DNA of 64,000 nt from positions 1-64,000 of the forward strand of contig JAAVUU010000001.1 of NCBI GenBank assembly GCA_018449595.1. Direction: 5' to 3'. Of this stretch, positions 7,391 to 16,618 are shown one piece after another. Each line of letters starts with the position of its first letter. Positions within the stretch are counted from its first letter, which is position 1. Origin of the DNA: Rhizobiales bacterium dw_265 (GTDB lineage: Bacteria; Pseudomonadota; Alphaproteobacteria; Micropepsales; Micropepsaceae). The translations under genes and the position numbers were made by a program. The notes under the pieces are model-generated. The model did not search any database. It saw only the letters and a list, made by a program, of their open reading frames with translations, and had not been told where the DNA came from.

Positions 7391-9323
7391 GCGCGGCCTC
7401 CGCGGTTTCGCCGAGTGCGCTTTGCGGCCACAGCCAGGCGAGCAGGCTGGCGGCTACCAGCACCACACCCATCCCGGTCACCAGCACATTGACCAGCACC
7501 AGCCCCACCGTCACCACCGTCATCGCCAAAGCGAGATACAGCGGCACCAATGTATCGCCCGGCATTTTCAGGATGATATTGGGCACGGCGTCCAGCGGCG
7601 TGGTGCCCAGCGCCTCGCGCCCCTGTTCCAACACCGGCCCCTGGTCCAGCACGCTGCGTTCGCCACCCAGCCGGTCTTCCCACAAAGGATGGCGGCTGGC
7701 GACGCTGGGGATGACGGCGAAATTGTAGGCGGGCGGCGGCGACGGCGTGGCCCATTCCAGGGTCGGCGCGTCCCAGGGATTGCGACCAGCGGGCGCGCCG
7801 CGCTTGTGGCTGATCCACACGTTATACAAAAAGATCAGTACGCCCGCACCAAACAGGAAGCTGCCCGCGGTGGTGACCAGGTTCACCCAGTCCCAGCCCA
7901 TGCCGTCGCCATAGGTGTAGATGCGCCGCGGCATGCCCAGCAGGCCGGAGATATGCATGGGAAAGAAGCCCAGGTTGAAGCCGATGAACATGGCCCAGAA
8001 ATTCCAGCGGCCTAGGCGTTCGTCCATCATCCGGCCGGTGAATTTGGGAAACCAGAAATAGACCGCGCCCGCCACGGGAAACACGTTGATGCCGATCAGC
8101 ACATAATGCAGGTGCGCAACGATGAAATAGGTGTCGGTGAGCTGCCAGTCGACCGGCACCGAGCCGGTCATGAAGCCGGACACGCCGCCGATTGTGAAAA
8201 GAATGATGAACGAGGCAAAGAACAGGAAGGGCGTGGTGAAGACCGGCCGCCCCGTCCAGATCGTCGCCAGCCAGGCGAACACCCCCACCGCGGACGGCAG
8301 CGCGATGATGATCGATGCCGCGCTGAAGAAGCTCAGCGACACGCCCGGCAAGCCGGTGGCGAACATGTGATGCACCCAGACGCCGAAACCCAGCACCATG
8401 GTCGCGACCGTGGCCAGCGCCACCACGCTGTAGCCCACCAGGGGGCGGCGGCAGAATACCGGCAGGCCATCCGACACCATGCCCATGGCCGGCAGCACGA
8501 TGGCATAGACCCAGGGATGGCCGAACATCCAGAACAGGTGTTGCCACAGAAGCGCCGAACCGCCGCCGGTCGCGTCGAAGAAATGGGTGCCCAGATTGCG
8601 GTCCATCCACAACAGCAGGAAGGCCAGGCTGACGGCGGGAATCGCGAAAATGTTCGCGGCGGACGCGGTCAGGGTGCCCCAGACCAGGATCGGCACCCGG
8701 TCGATCGACATGCCGGGACAGCGCATCCGCAGGAAGGTGACGATGAAGTTGATCGCCCCGACGGTGGTGGAGATACCCAGGAGCACCATGCCCAGGGCAT
8801 AAAGATCGATGTTGGGCCCATCATTATAGGCCCGCGCCGCCAGCGGCACATAGTTGAACCAGCCGACATCGGGGCCGAACCCGACCGCGAAGCCCGAACA
8901 CAGCACGATCCCGGCACAGAGATAGATCCAGTAGCTCAGGGCATTCAGCCGGGGCAGCGCCATGTCGCGCGCGCCCAGCAGCAGAGGCCAGAGATAATTG
9001 CTGAATCCCGACAGCACCGGCCCGGCATAGAGGAAGATCATGGTCATGCCATGCATGGTGAAGAGCTGGTCGTATTGTTCCGGCGTCAGCAGATGCAGGT
9101 TCGACCAGGACAGCTGCAGGCGGAAGACCAGCGCCTCGATCCCGCCCAAGACCAGGAAGGCGAAGGCGGTGACGATATAGCGGAGGCCGATCTCCTTGTG
9201 GTCCACCGTCGCCAGGAAGCCGTACAGGCCAGGCGCGGTTTCCCACAGCCGGTCCAGTCGCGCCGCCAGGCTTTCGCTTTCGGCGGCGACGGACGGAATG
9301 CGCTCATAATCCATGCCGGTCAT
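7383..9323 (-). CDS. ctaD: cytochrome c oxidase subunit I (CoxN-like, atypical proton channels)
   Basis: This 646-residue heme-copper oxidase core protein has the low-spin heme ligands His91 and His406, the high-spin heme ligand His404, and CuB ligands His269, His318 and His319 with the cross-link Tyr273. The usual HPEVY motif reads HPWVY, so the D-channel terminal Glu is Trp271, and the adjacent Tyr-Ser of the A2 subtype is absent. The K-channel motif PTGVK reads PSAVG, so the Lys is Gly347. D-channel entry Asp120 (ARDMALPR) is kept. The C-terminus carries an extra hydrophilic plus two-helix extension. Start ATG 9323 overlaps the subunit II stop (ATGA). Closest known type: alternative CoxN oxidases. 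Confidence 0.92.
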   Translation of the reverse strand: MTGMDYERIPSVAAESESLAARLDRLWETAPGLYGFLATVDHKEIGLRYIVTAFAFLVLGGIEALVFRLQLSWSNLHLLTPEQYDQLFTMHGMTMIFLYAGPVLSGFSNYLWPLLLGARDMALPRLNALSYWIYLCAGIVLCSGFAVGFGPDVGWFNYVPLAARAYNDGPNIDLYALGMVLLGISTTVGAINFIVTFLRMRCPGMSIDRVPILVWGTLTASAANIFAIPAVSLAFLLLWMDRNLGTHFFDATGGGSALLWQHLFWMFGHPWVYAIVLPAMGMVSDGLPVFCRRPLVGYSVVALATVATMVLGFGVWVHHMFATGLPGVSLSFFSAASIIIALPSAVGVFAWLATIWTGRPVFTTPFLFFASFIILFTIGGVSGFMTGSVPVDWQLTDTYFIVAHLHYVLIGINVFPVAGAVYFWFPKFTGRMMDERLGRWNFWAMFIGFNLGFFPMHISGLLGMPRRIYTYGDGMGWDWVNLVTTAGSFLFGAGVLIFLYNVWISHKRGAPAGRNPWDAPTLEWATPSPPPAYNFAVIPSVASRHPLWEDRLGGERSVLDQGPVLEQGREALGTTPLDAVPNIILKMPGDTLVPLYLALAMTVVTVGLVLVNVLVTGMGVVLVAASLLAWLWPQSALGETAEAAHD

Positions 9324-10303
9324 CGCAGCGTTTCCAGATAGGCTAGCAGGTCGGCACGTTCGCGGTCGGTCAGCGGCACGGCCGGCATCAGGTTGCCCGG
9401 CTTGGCGCCTTGCGGATCGGCGATCCAACGCGCCAGTGTGGGCACATCATTGGGCAGCGCCGCCGAGGCGATGGTGTCACGCTGCATCAGATGGCTGAGG
9501 TCGGGCCCCAGGGTGCCGGCCGCTTCCGTGCCGCGCACGGCATGGCAGCGGCCGCATTTGTCGAGGAAGACCTGTGCTCCATGGGAGGACGCCGGCATCA
9601 TTTGCCGCGCGCGCCAGGCGCGGAAATCCGCTGGCGACTGCGCGATCACCCGCAGCAGCATCCTGGCATGCTGCACGCCGCAATATTCCGTGCACTGACC
9701 GGTATAGACACCGGGCCGGTCGGCTTCGATCCAGGTCCGGTTAGTCTGGCCGGGAATGGCATCCATCTTGCCCGCCAGTTGCGGCACCCAGAATGAGTGG
9801 ATCACATCGCCCCCGATCAGGGTCAGCCGCACCGGCGCGCCGGTCGGAATATGAATCTCGTTGGCCGTCATGAAGCCGGGCGCCGCATCGTCGGCCAGAT
9901 AGCGCAACTGCCACCACCATTGCCGCCCGGTGACTTCGATGGTCGCGGCGGGGCGCACGGCAGGGGCCTGGATATCGGCCAGTACCTTCACCGTCCAGAT
10001 CGTGGTGATGAGCAGGACCAGCGCGGAGATGCCGACGCCGATCCACAGCCAGTTCTGGCCGCCCTCATCTTTCGCCAGCGTGCTGCGTTCGCCCACGGCC
10101 ATGCGAAGGCCGGGCCGGTGCCAGATCGCGCCGACGAGCAAGGCCGCGATCACCACAGTCACGACGACGGAGATCAGAAGCACGCCCCAGGTCAGCCAGA
10201 CCACGGGTGCGGCCTTGGTTCCCGCACCGCTCAGATATTGCAAAGGTGCGGCATGCGCCGCCACGGGAACAAGAAAGGCAAATGCGAAAGCGGCGGCGCG
10301 CAT
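9320..10303 (-). CDS. coxB: cytochrome c oxidase subunit II with fused cytochrome c domain
   Basis: A 327-residue protein with a signal peptide, two transmembrane helices, a cupredoxin domain with the full CuA set (GDVIHSFWVP; GQCTEYCGVQHARM) and a C-terminal cytochrome c domain (CGRCH, with a probable Met ligand in LMPAVP). This caa3-like build matches CoxM of rhizobia. The ATG at 10303 is chosen over the open frame upstream because it begins the signal peptide and has AGGA 8-9 bases before it. It is the first gene of the five-gene oxidase operon; the promoter probably lies in 10304-10395. Confidence 0.92.
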   Translation of the reverse strand: MRAAAFAFAFLVPVAAHAAPLQYLSGAGTKAAPVVWLTWGVLLISVVVTVVIAALLVGAIWHRPGLRMAVGERSTLAKDEGGQNWLWIGVGISALVLLITTIWTVKVLADIQAPAVRPAATIEVTGRQWWWQLRYLADDAAPGFMTANEIHIPTGAPVRLTLIGGDVIHSFWVPQLAGKMDAIPGQTNRTWIEADRPGVYTGQCTEYCGVQHARMLLRVIAQSPADFRAWRARQMMPASSHGAQVFLDKCGRCHAVRGTEAAGTLGPDLSHLMQRDTIASAALPNDVPTLARWIADPQGAKPGNLMPAVPLTDRERADLLAYLETLR

Positions 10304-10395
10304 CCGGCTGTCCTGGTGATCCCGGCTGATGCATTCCGCAACGCGCCCTGCCCGGTTTCGATCCGCAGCCGGTACCGTGTTAATGTACGCGACAC

Positions 10396-11883
10396 TCACT
10401 GACGGAAAAGCGGATCGCCGGCCACTGGCCCCGGCGGTTCGCGATCCTCCTTCCAGCCGCCGCCCAGCGCCTTGTAGACCGAGACAAGATTGGATGTCAG
10501 GCTGCTGCGGCTTTGCGCCAGGCTGTCTTCCGCCTGCAACTGGGTGGACTGGGCCTGCAGCACATTGATGTAGGTGACCAGGCCGGTGCGATACTGCTGC
10601 AGCGCCAGCGCCGTGGAGGCACGCGCCGTCGCCGCCGCGCGATCCAGCGCCACGAAACGCTGCTGCTCGGTCTGGTAGCGGACCAGCGCATCCTCGGCAT
10701 TCTGAATGCCGCCCAGCACCGCCTTCTGATAGGCATAATAAGCCTGCCGGGCTTCCTCGTCCTTGGCGGCGATGTTGGCGTGGATCTGACCGCCATGGAA
10801 AATCGGCCAGGTGATCGAGCCCAGCCCGATCTGGCTGATGCTGCTGCTGTTGAACATTCCACCGACGCTGCTGCTGGCGCTGGTGATTGCGCCGATCAGA
10901 TCGAATTTGGGATAAAGGTCGGCGGTCGCAACCCCTACCTGGGCGGTGGCCTGGGCCAGCTTGCGCTCCGCCATGCGGATGTCTGGGCGGGCCCGCAGCA
11001 GGTCCGAAGGCAATCCCACCGGCAGCCGCGGCGGCAGGGGCGGCACCGGCGCATCGGCGGCGAGTTCGGCGTCCAGCGCCTCCGGCTGCTGGCCCATGAG
11101 CACGGCAATGGCATGGCGCATGGCCATGGCATCGGCCGCCAGAGGCGGGCGCTGGGCCTGCGTCTGTGCCAGCAATTGCCGCTGCTGGTTGACATCGAGT
11201 TCGGTGACAAAACCGGTCCTGGCCTTGGCGAGGGTCAGGTCCAGTACGGCGTTCTGGCTCTTTTCCTGGTTCGCCAGGATTGCCAGCCGCGCCTGGTCGG
11301 CACGCAACTGCACATAGTCGGCGGCGATCTCGGCGGTCAGGGTCACCTCGCCGTCACGCATCTGCCAGCGCGCCGCCTCGGTGCCAGCCTCGGCCGCCTC
11401 CACCGCGCGGCGCACGCCACCGAATATGTCGATCTCCCAGGTCGCATCGAAGCCCGCGGAATAGAGATGGAGATTGGTGTCCTGCGAGCCCGTCGTGCCC
11501 CCGCCCGACGATCCGGTTGTCAGGCCGGCCAGGGGATTGGAGCCGGAATGAAGCTGCACCGTGCTGGCGGTGGCATTGACCTGTGGCAGGCCCGCCGCGC
11601 CCGCGACGATCTCCTGCTGGCGCGCCTCGCGCACCCGACTTTCGGCCGTGAGCAGGTCGGGATTCTGCGCCAGCGCCCGGCCGATCAAGCTTTCCAGTTC
11701 CGCATCATGGAACTGCTGCCACCATTGCGACAGGTCAACGGCCTCGGCCACCGGCCGGGAGAGCGGCGCTTCGGTCTGGGCAGGCGCGGCATATCGCGCG
11801 GGCACCGGCATGTCGGGCTGTTTGTAATCGGGGCCCACGGTGCAGCCGGCCACCAGCAAGACAAGCGGGAGCGCGCGCTTCAT
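10396..11883 (-). CDS. outer-membrane efflux lipoprotein, NodT/TolC family
   Basis: A 495-residue outer-membrane factor starting with a lipobox (LLVAGC) and the family N-terminus TVGPDYKQPDMPVP. It contains two OEP repeats: DLSQWWQQFHDAELESLIGRALAQNPDL in the first half and RPDIRMAERKLAQATAQVGVATADLYPKF in the second. It is the last gene of the efflux operon; its start overlaps the MFS stop (ATGA at 11880-11883). It should form the outer-membrane duct for the EmrAB-type pump upstream. Confidence 0.92.
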   Translation of the reverse strand: MKRALPLVLLVAGCTVGPDYKQPDMPVPARYAAPAQTEAPLSRPVAEAVDLSQWWQQFHDAELESLIGRALAQNPDLLTAESRVREARQQEIVAGAAGLPQVNATASTVQLHSGSNPLAGLTTGSSGGGTTGSQDTNLHLYSAGFDATWEIDIFGGVRRAVEAAEAGTEAARWQMRDGEVTLTAEIAADYVQLRADQARLAILANQEKSQNAVLDLTLAKARTGFVTELDVNQQRQLLAQTQAQRPPLAADAMAMRHAIAVLMGQQPEALDAELAADAPVPPLPPRLPVGLPSDLLRARPDIRMAERKLAQATAQVGVATADLYPKFDLIGAITSASSSVGGMFNSSSISQIGLGSITWPIFHGGQIHANIAAKDEEARQAYYAYQKAVLGGIQNAEDALVRYQTEQQRFVALDRAAATARASTALALQQYRTGLVTYINVLQAQSTQLQAEDSLAQSRSSLTSNLVSVYKALGGGWKEDREPPGPVAGDPLFRQ

Positions 11884-13502
11884 GCCGCGCCCCCCTCGCC
11901 CGCCTGCAGCTTGTCGGGTTTTCTGAGCAGCAGCACCAGCGGCGTCACGGCGAAGACGATCCACATCAACACATGGAAGACATCGACATAAGACAGCATC
12001 GCCGCCTGCTGCTGCAGGGTGCGGTAAAGCTGCGCCGTGGCGGCGCGGGTGGCATCCGCAGGCGCGATGCCGGAGGTCATCAACTGATGCGCCAGACCGG
12101 AAATGCCGCGCGCATAGTTGGCATTGAGGGGATTGAGGGTCTCGACATATTGCGACTGATGCACCTGACCCTGGCGCGCCAGCATGGTCTGCACCAGCGA
12201 GATACCAAAGGTGCCGCCCAGATTGCGCGACACATTCATCAGCGCCGAGGCCTGGTTGTTCTGCTCCGGTCCGATGCCGACATAGGCGATGTTGGTGATG
12301 GTGACGAACAGGAAGGGCAGCGCCACCGACTGGATCATCCGCGCGACCGCGGCGTCTTCGAAGGACATCTGCGTGTTGAGGCCCGCCATGTTCCACATCG
12401 CGAAGCCCTGCACCAGCAGGGCGAAGCCGATCAGCAAACGCGGATCGACGCGGGTGGAGAGGAAGCCCGCCAGCGGCATCACCAGCAGGGTGGCGAGCCC
12501 ACCTGCCGTCAGCGCCAGTCCGGCATTGGTGGCGGTATAGCCCAATACCTGCTGCAGCAATTGCGGAATGAACTGGGTGGTGCCGAAAACGATCAGCCCC
12601 ATCAGCAGCATGAACAGGTTGGCGATCACGAAATTGCCGTTGCGGAACAGCCTGATGTTGACGATAGGGTTCTTGCGCATCAACTCCCAGGGGATGAAAG
12701 CAAGGAAGCTCAGGGTACAGAGGATCGCCGTGGTGGTAATCAGGCCGCTGGAGAACCAGTCGTCGCGCTGGCCGCGGTCGAGCGTGATCTCCAGGCAACC
12801 CAGAAACAGCGCCACCAGCAGGAAGCCGACATAGTCCACCTTGATGCCCTGTTTGCGAATGCGCGCGGTCTGTTTCTTCAGTGCGGGCGGCTCTTCCACG
12901 AACAGGGTGACCAGTACCAGCGACAAGATGCCGATGGGCACGTTGATCAGGAACACCCAGTGCCAGGAATAGCTGTCGGTGATCCAGCCGCCCAGCGACG
13001 GGCCCAGCACCGGGCCCACGATCACCACCACGCCATAGGCGGCGAAGGCGACGCCCCGCTTGGCGGGCGGAAAGGTGTCCACCATCATCGACTGTTCGAT
13101 GGGCGCCAGCCCGCCGCCGCCCAGCCCCTGGAAGATGCGCGCCACGATCAGCATGGGCAGGCTGACCGACAGGCCGCAGGCCAGTGATGAGACGGTGAAC
13201 AGCGCCACCGAAAACATGTAATAGGGCTTGCGTCCGAACACGTCGCCCAGCCAGCCGGAAATGGGGATGATGATGGCGTTGGCGACCAGGAAGGTGGTGA
13301 TCACCCAGGCGGCCTCGTCGGTGGAGGCCGAAAGCGAACCGGCGATATGTTCCAGCGCGACATTGGCGATGGAGGTGTCCAGCACCACCATGAAAGTGGC
13401 GATGGAGATCACCGCGATGATGCTCCAGGGGTTGCGCTTGCCGGCGACGGAGCGGGCCGGGGTCCATCCTTGTGCCTTGGCGCCTTGGCCCGCACCCGGC
13501 AT
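11880..13502 (-). CDS. DHA2-family MFS multidrug transporter (EmrB/QacA type)
   Basis: A 540-residue, 14-helix major facilitator. Typical DHA2 motifs are FMVVLDTSIANVALEHI in helix 1 (motif D1), GWLGDVFGRKPYY after helix 2 (motif A) and GPVLGPSLGGWI (motif C of drug/H+ antiporters). The frame extends upstream to 13706 but ATG 13502 overlaps the HlyD stop (TGATG) and is the natural start. With the HlyD adaptor and NodT-type channel it makes a proton-driven tripartite exporter across both membranes. Substrate is not predictable. Confidence 0.93.
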   Translation of the reverse strand: MPGAGQGAKAQGWTPARSVAGKRNPWSIIAVISIATFMVVLDTSIANVALEHIAGSLSASTDEAAWVITTFLVANAIIIPISGWLGDVFGRKPYYMFSVALFTVSSLACGLSVSLPMLIVARIFQGLGGGGLAPIEQSMMVDTFPPAKRGVAFAAYGVVVIVGPVLGPSLGGWITDSYSWHWVFLINVPIGILSLVLVTLFVEEPPALKKQTARIRKQGIKVDYVGFLLVALFLGCLEITLDRGQRDDWFSSGLITTTAILCTLSFLAFIPWELMRKNPIVNIRLFRNGNFVIANLFMLLMGLIVFGTTQFIPQLLQQVLGYTATNAGLALTAGGLATLLVMPLAGFLSTRVDPRLLIGFALLVQGFAMWNMAGLNTQMSFEDAAVARMIQSVALPFLFVTITNIAYVGIGPEQNNQASALMNVSRNLGGTFGISLVQTMLARQGQVHQSQYVETLNPLNANYARGISGLAHQLMTSGIAPADATRAATAQLYRTLQQQAAMLSYVDVFHVLMWIVFAVTPLVLLLRKPDKLQAGEGGAA

Positions 13503-14617
13503 CAGCGCACCGTGACCGTGGGTTCGACGCTCATCCCCGGACCCAGGGTGCAGCCCTGAGGGATATGGTCGAGCATGATCTTCACCGGCACGCGCTGCAC
13601 CACCTTGACGAAATTGCCGGTGGCGTTTTCCGGCGGCAGGATGCCGAAGGCCTGGCCCGCGCCGCGCTGGATGGAATCGACATGGCCGTCGATCTTGCGG
13701 TCGCAACTGTCGACCGTCACCGTCACATGCTGGCCGCGACGCATATAGGCGAGTTGCGTCTCCTTAAAGTTGGCGGTGACCCAGAGCTGGCTGGGCACGA
13801 TGGCCATCATCTCCTGCCCCGGCGAGACATAGTTGCCCAGCGCCACGCTGCGCTGGGTGACATGACCGTCGACCGGCGCCACCACATGGGCATAGGAAAG
13901 CTGCAATTGCGCGGTGGCGATCTGCGCATCCAGCACCTTGATCTGGGCATGCGCCCCCGCGATCTGGGCTGCTGCCTGGTCGCGCTGGGCGATGGCGTTT
14001 CGCGCCGCCGCCTCGGCCTGGTCCAATTGCTGCTGCGACATTGCCTGGGGTGCGGTGGCCTGCAATGTGCGATAGCGCGCCAGGTCGCGACTGGCATTGG
14101 TCACCTGGGCCTGGGCGGCGCGTTCCTGGGCCTGGGCCTGTTCGATCTGGGTCAGCGCCTGCAGGCGCTGGGCCTCCGTCTGCTCCAGTTGCGCCAATTG
14201 GTTGCGCGCATCGATCTCCACCAGCGGCTGGCCCGCCCGCACCAACTGGTTGTCGGTGACATGAATCTGCAGTACCTGCCCCGCAATCTGGGGTGCGACG
14301 TGGATAATATGCGTGTCGATGAAGGCGTCGTCGGTATCTTCATAATGCCTTGCGATCAGCCACCAGATGATACCGCCTGCGACCAGCAGCAACACCACCA
14401 TGACCAAGGCGATTCTGACCCAGGGTTTGGAGAAAAGCGAAGGTTTTTTCCCGGCCTTCTCGTCATCATCGCTTTCCTCATCATCATCGTCTTCTTCGAC
14501 CTTGTTTTCTTCGTCATCGGACGATTGTTCCCGGCCGCCTTTCGCATCTCGATTGGCAGCCGTCCAACGATCCAGCGCGTCGGGTTCTTCCTCACCTTCT
14601 CGCCGATCTGACGTCAT
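13502..14617 (-). CDS. HlyD/EmrA-family membrane fusion protein
   Basis: A 371-residue periplasmic adaptor with one N-terminal transmembrane helix (residues about 65-87), a biotinyl-lipoyl-like segment, a long Gln/Ala-rich coiled-coil hairpin and a beta-barrel domain (VDGHVTQRSVALGNYVSPGQ). The cytoplasmic N-terminus holds a strongly acidic run of Asp and Glu around residues 35-55, which is unusual. ATG 14617 is chosen because the frame above it lacks a family-like start. It is first in the efflux operon and overlaps the MFS gene by one base. A promoter is expected in 14618-14882. Confidence 0.9.
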   Translation of the reverse strand: MTSDRREGEEEPDALDRWTAANRDAKGGREQSSDDEENKVEEDDDDEESDDDEKAGKKPSLFSKPWVRIALVMVVLLLVAGGIIWWLIARHYEDTDDAFIDTHIIHVAPQIAGQVLQIHVTDNQLVRAGQPLVEIDARNQLAQLEQTEAQRLQALTQIEQAQAQERAAQAQVTNASRDLARYRTLQATAPQAMSQQQLDQAEAAARNAIAQRDQAAAQIAGAHAQIKVLDAQIATAQLQLSYAHVVAPVDGHVTQRSVALGNYVSPGQEMMAIVPSQLWVTANFKETQLAYMRRGQHVTVTVDSCDRKIDGHVDSIQRGAGQAFGILPPENATGNFVKVVQRVPVKIMLDHIPQGCTLGPGMSVEPTVTVR

Positions 14618-14882
14618 CGTTTCACAATATCGCTTATGAAAATGCCGCGTCCAATCAGACGTCAGGTCAAAACGCGATGCGCTGGAAAATGTTCCCGTTG
14701 GGCCGATCATCGCCGCGGCGTGCCATGCGGATCGGACCTACGGCCTTATCCGGCCTGAGTTCCGGCACGGGATTTCCGTGGAGAATGCAGGTTCGTCGTC
14801 CACCTAGATCGGGGCGGACACCGTCGTCAAAGCTCCGCCCGCCTCGCCCAATTGCCACCCCGTCATAAAGGGCCACAATGGG
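14618..14882. other. intergenic region upstream of efflux operon
   Basis: About 265 bases lie between the topoisomerase IB stop and the HlyD start, both genes on the reverse strand. It should hold the efflux-operon promoter. A TGACGTCA palindrome overlaps the HlyD start at 14610-14617 and a related CAGACGTCAGG lies about 50 bases upstream, which could be a regulator site, but no regulator gene is adjacent. I see no other gene here. Confidence 0.4.
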
Positions 14883-15908
14883 TCACGCTTTTGGAGGGGC
14901 CTGCTTTCGCAGGAAATTCAGGACGGCGATCTCCTGCGCAGAAAGACCTTGCCGTCCCTTGGCGGGGATCCGCAGCGCCAGTTTGCCCGCTTCGAATTCG
15001 CTGATGATTCGGGGATGGATATAACACTTGCGGCACACGGCCACGGTGTTGCCCAGTTCGGCGGCAATGGCGACGATGACATCGCGAACAACCTTTTTTC
15101 TGGGCCCAGCGTCCAGGTCGTGAAACCACATCGCGGCCTTGACCGTCCCGGCCCAGGTGCGGAAATCCTTGGCAGTGATATCGCGGCCCGTCGCCGCGCG
15201 TAGATAGGCGTTGACGTCCGAGGATGAGACGCCGTGGCTGACGCCGTCTTCTGTGCGATATTCGAAAAGATGCTGACCCGGCAGTTCCTGGCAGGAACGC
15301 ACCACCCTGGCGACACGCCGGTCCCGTATCGACAGATTCCACCGCTTGCCGCTTTTGCCTTTGAACAGGAAGCGCAGTTCGGCGCCCTTCACTTTCACAT
15401 GGCGATTGCGCAAGGTGGTCAGTCCGAAACTATCATTGGCACGCACATAATCCTCGTTGCCGACGCGGATCAAGGTCTCCTCCAGTAATGTGATGATGGC
15501 GGCGACGACCTTTTCGCGGCAGAGAACGGGCCTGAGAAGATCGTGCTTCAATCGCTTTCGCAATGCCGGCAGCGCCACGGCGAATTCGGCTAGATGGGCA
15601 TATTTGGCGGCGTCCTGCACAGCGGCGAAATCCGGATGATAACGATATTGCTTGCGGCCCCGGACGTCGCGGCCTGTCGCCTGCAGATGCGCGTCGGAGG
15701 ACGCCGCGATCCACACATCGCTCCAGGCCGGCGGGATCGCCAGTTTGCGGATACGGGCGAGCGTCCCGGCATCCCTGACGGACTTGCCGTCGCTGTCCTG
15801 ATAGCGGAAGCGGCGCGGCGCCCCGCGCCGATGCAAGCCAGGCGCTGTGTCACTGACATATTTTAGCCCAGCAGTGCGGGCAGCCTGTCTAGCCTTTTTT
15901 AACAGCAC
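14883..15908 (-). CDS. DNA topoisomerase IB (poxvirus-like)
   Basis: A 341-residue bacterial type IB topoisomerase. It has the N-terminal domain (RRFRYQDSDGK, IRKLAIPPAWSDVWI), the catalytic core with RNRHVKVKGAELRFLFKGKSGK and FRTWAGTVKAAMWFH, and the nucleophile tyrosine at about residue 296 in CRKCYIHPRII. It relaxes supercoils by a 3'-phosphotyrosyl intermediate. The start is GTG 15908, supported by GGAG 5 bases upstream; no in-frame ATG is near. It follows the UdgX-like gene by 23 bases on the same strand, so they are probably one operon. Confidence 0.93.
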   Translation of the reverse strand: MLLKKARQAARTAGLKYVSDTAPGLHRRGAPRRFRYQDSDGKSVRDAGTLARIRKLAIPPAWSDVWIAASSDAHLQATGRDVRGRKQYRYHPDFAAVQDAAKYAHLAEFAVALPALRKRLKHDLLRPVLCREKVVAAIITLLEETLIRVGNEDYVRANDSFGLTTLRNRHVKVKGAELRFLFKGKSGKRWNLSIRDRRVARVVRSCQELPGQHLFEYRTEDGVSHGVSSSDVNAYLRAATGRDITAKDFRTWAGTVKAAMWFHDLDAGPRKKVVRDVIVAIAAELGNTVAVCRKCYIHPRIISEFEAGKLALRIPAKGRQGLSAQEIAVLNFLRKQAPPKA

Positions 15909-15931
15909 CGGCGCTCCATTGGTAGCATCCC

Positions 15932-16618
15932 TCAGGCGGCCTCCGGGGCGTCGGCTGCGACCGCGCGCTTTCGGATCTGCCTCAGGTCCGCGACGAATTT
16001 GGCAAAGGCAGCCGCTCTATCTTTCGGCGGCATCCGCAGCAGAAACGATGGATGTATAGTCAGATACCCGGCATGATCTCGAAATTCCATCGGACCGCGA
16101 TTACGCTCCACCGCCACTGGATGTCCCGCCAGCGCCAGTGCGGCGGTGGCGCCCATCGCGACCACCAGAGTGGGCTTTACCAAATCCAGTTCTTTTTCCA
16201 GCCACCAGCGATAATGCGTCACCTCGCCTGCTGTCGGCTTGGAATGAATGCGGCGCTTGCCGCGCGGCTCGAATTTGAAATGCTTCACGGCGTTGGTGAC
16301 ATAGACCCGTTTGCGATCAATCCCCGCCTCGGCCAGCGCCTTGTCGAGCAGATGTCCCGCGGGGCCCACAAAGGGCTTCCCCACGATATCTTCTTGGTCG
16401 CCTGGCTGCTCTCCCACCAAAGCGATAGCGGCGCCGATGGGTCCCTCACCCGGCACGGCGCGAATGCCTCCCTTCACCATCGGCGCGGCCTTTGCCATCC
16501 AGCGATTGAAGATAGCAAGCGATGTGGCCTCTTTCATGCCCAGAGCGATCTTGTCCAAAGGCTCCTTGTCGGGGCGCTTGGAGGGGGCGGGGGGAAGTTT
16601 GGTGGACAAAGATACCAT
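15932..16618 (-). CDS. UdgX-family uracil-DNA-binding protein lacking Fe-S cysteines
   Basis: A 228-residue uracil-DNA glycosylase superfamily protein. It has motif A GEQPGDQED, the PFVGPAG block, the UdgX-specific loop KRRIH whose His forms a covalent bond to the uracil site in characterised UdgX, and motif HPSFLLR. Family 4/5 UDGs and typical UdgX hold a 4Fe-4S cluster on four cysteines; this protein has no cysteine at all, and the usual positions are occupied by other residues (for example Tyr in VTHYRWW). ATG 16618 is used; an upstream in-frame ATG at 16678 would add 20 residues. It lies 23 bases before topoisomerase IB. Confidence 0.85.
   Translation of the reverse strand: MVSLSTKLPPAPSKRPDKEPLDKIALGMKEATSLAIFNRWMAKAAPMVKGGIRAVPGEGPIGAAIALVGEQPGDQEDIVGKPFVGPAGHLLDKALAEAGIDRKRVYVTNAVKHFKFEPRGKRRIHSKPTAGEVTHYRWWLEKELDLVKPTLVVAMGATAALALAGHPVAVERNRGPMEFRDHAGYLTIHPSFLLRMPPKDRAAAFAKFVADLRQIRKRAVAADAPEAA

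Noticed and set aside
8106..9341. Forward frame of 411 codons opposite oxidase subunit I
   Set aside because: Low-complexity His/Arg/Gln/Asp-rich antisense shadow of subunit I.
10396..13467. A single reverse-strand frame of about 1000 codons covering two efflux genes
   Set aside because: Only its last 495 codons are the NodT-type protein; the first part is the MFS gene read in the wrong frame. It is not a fusion.
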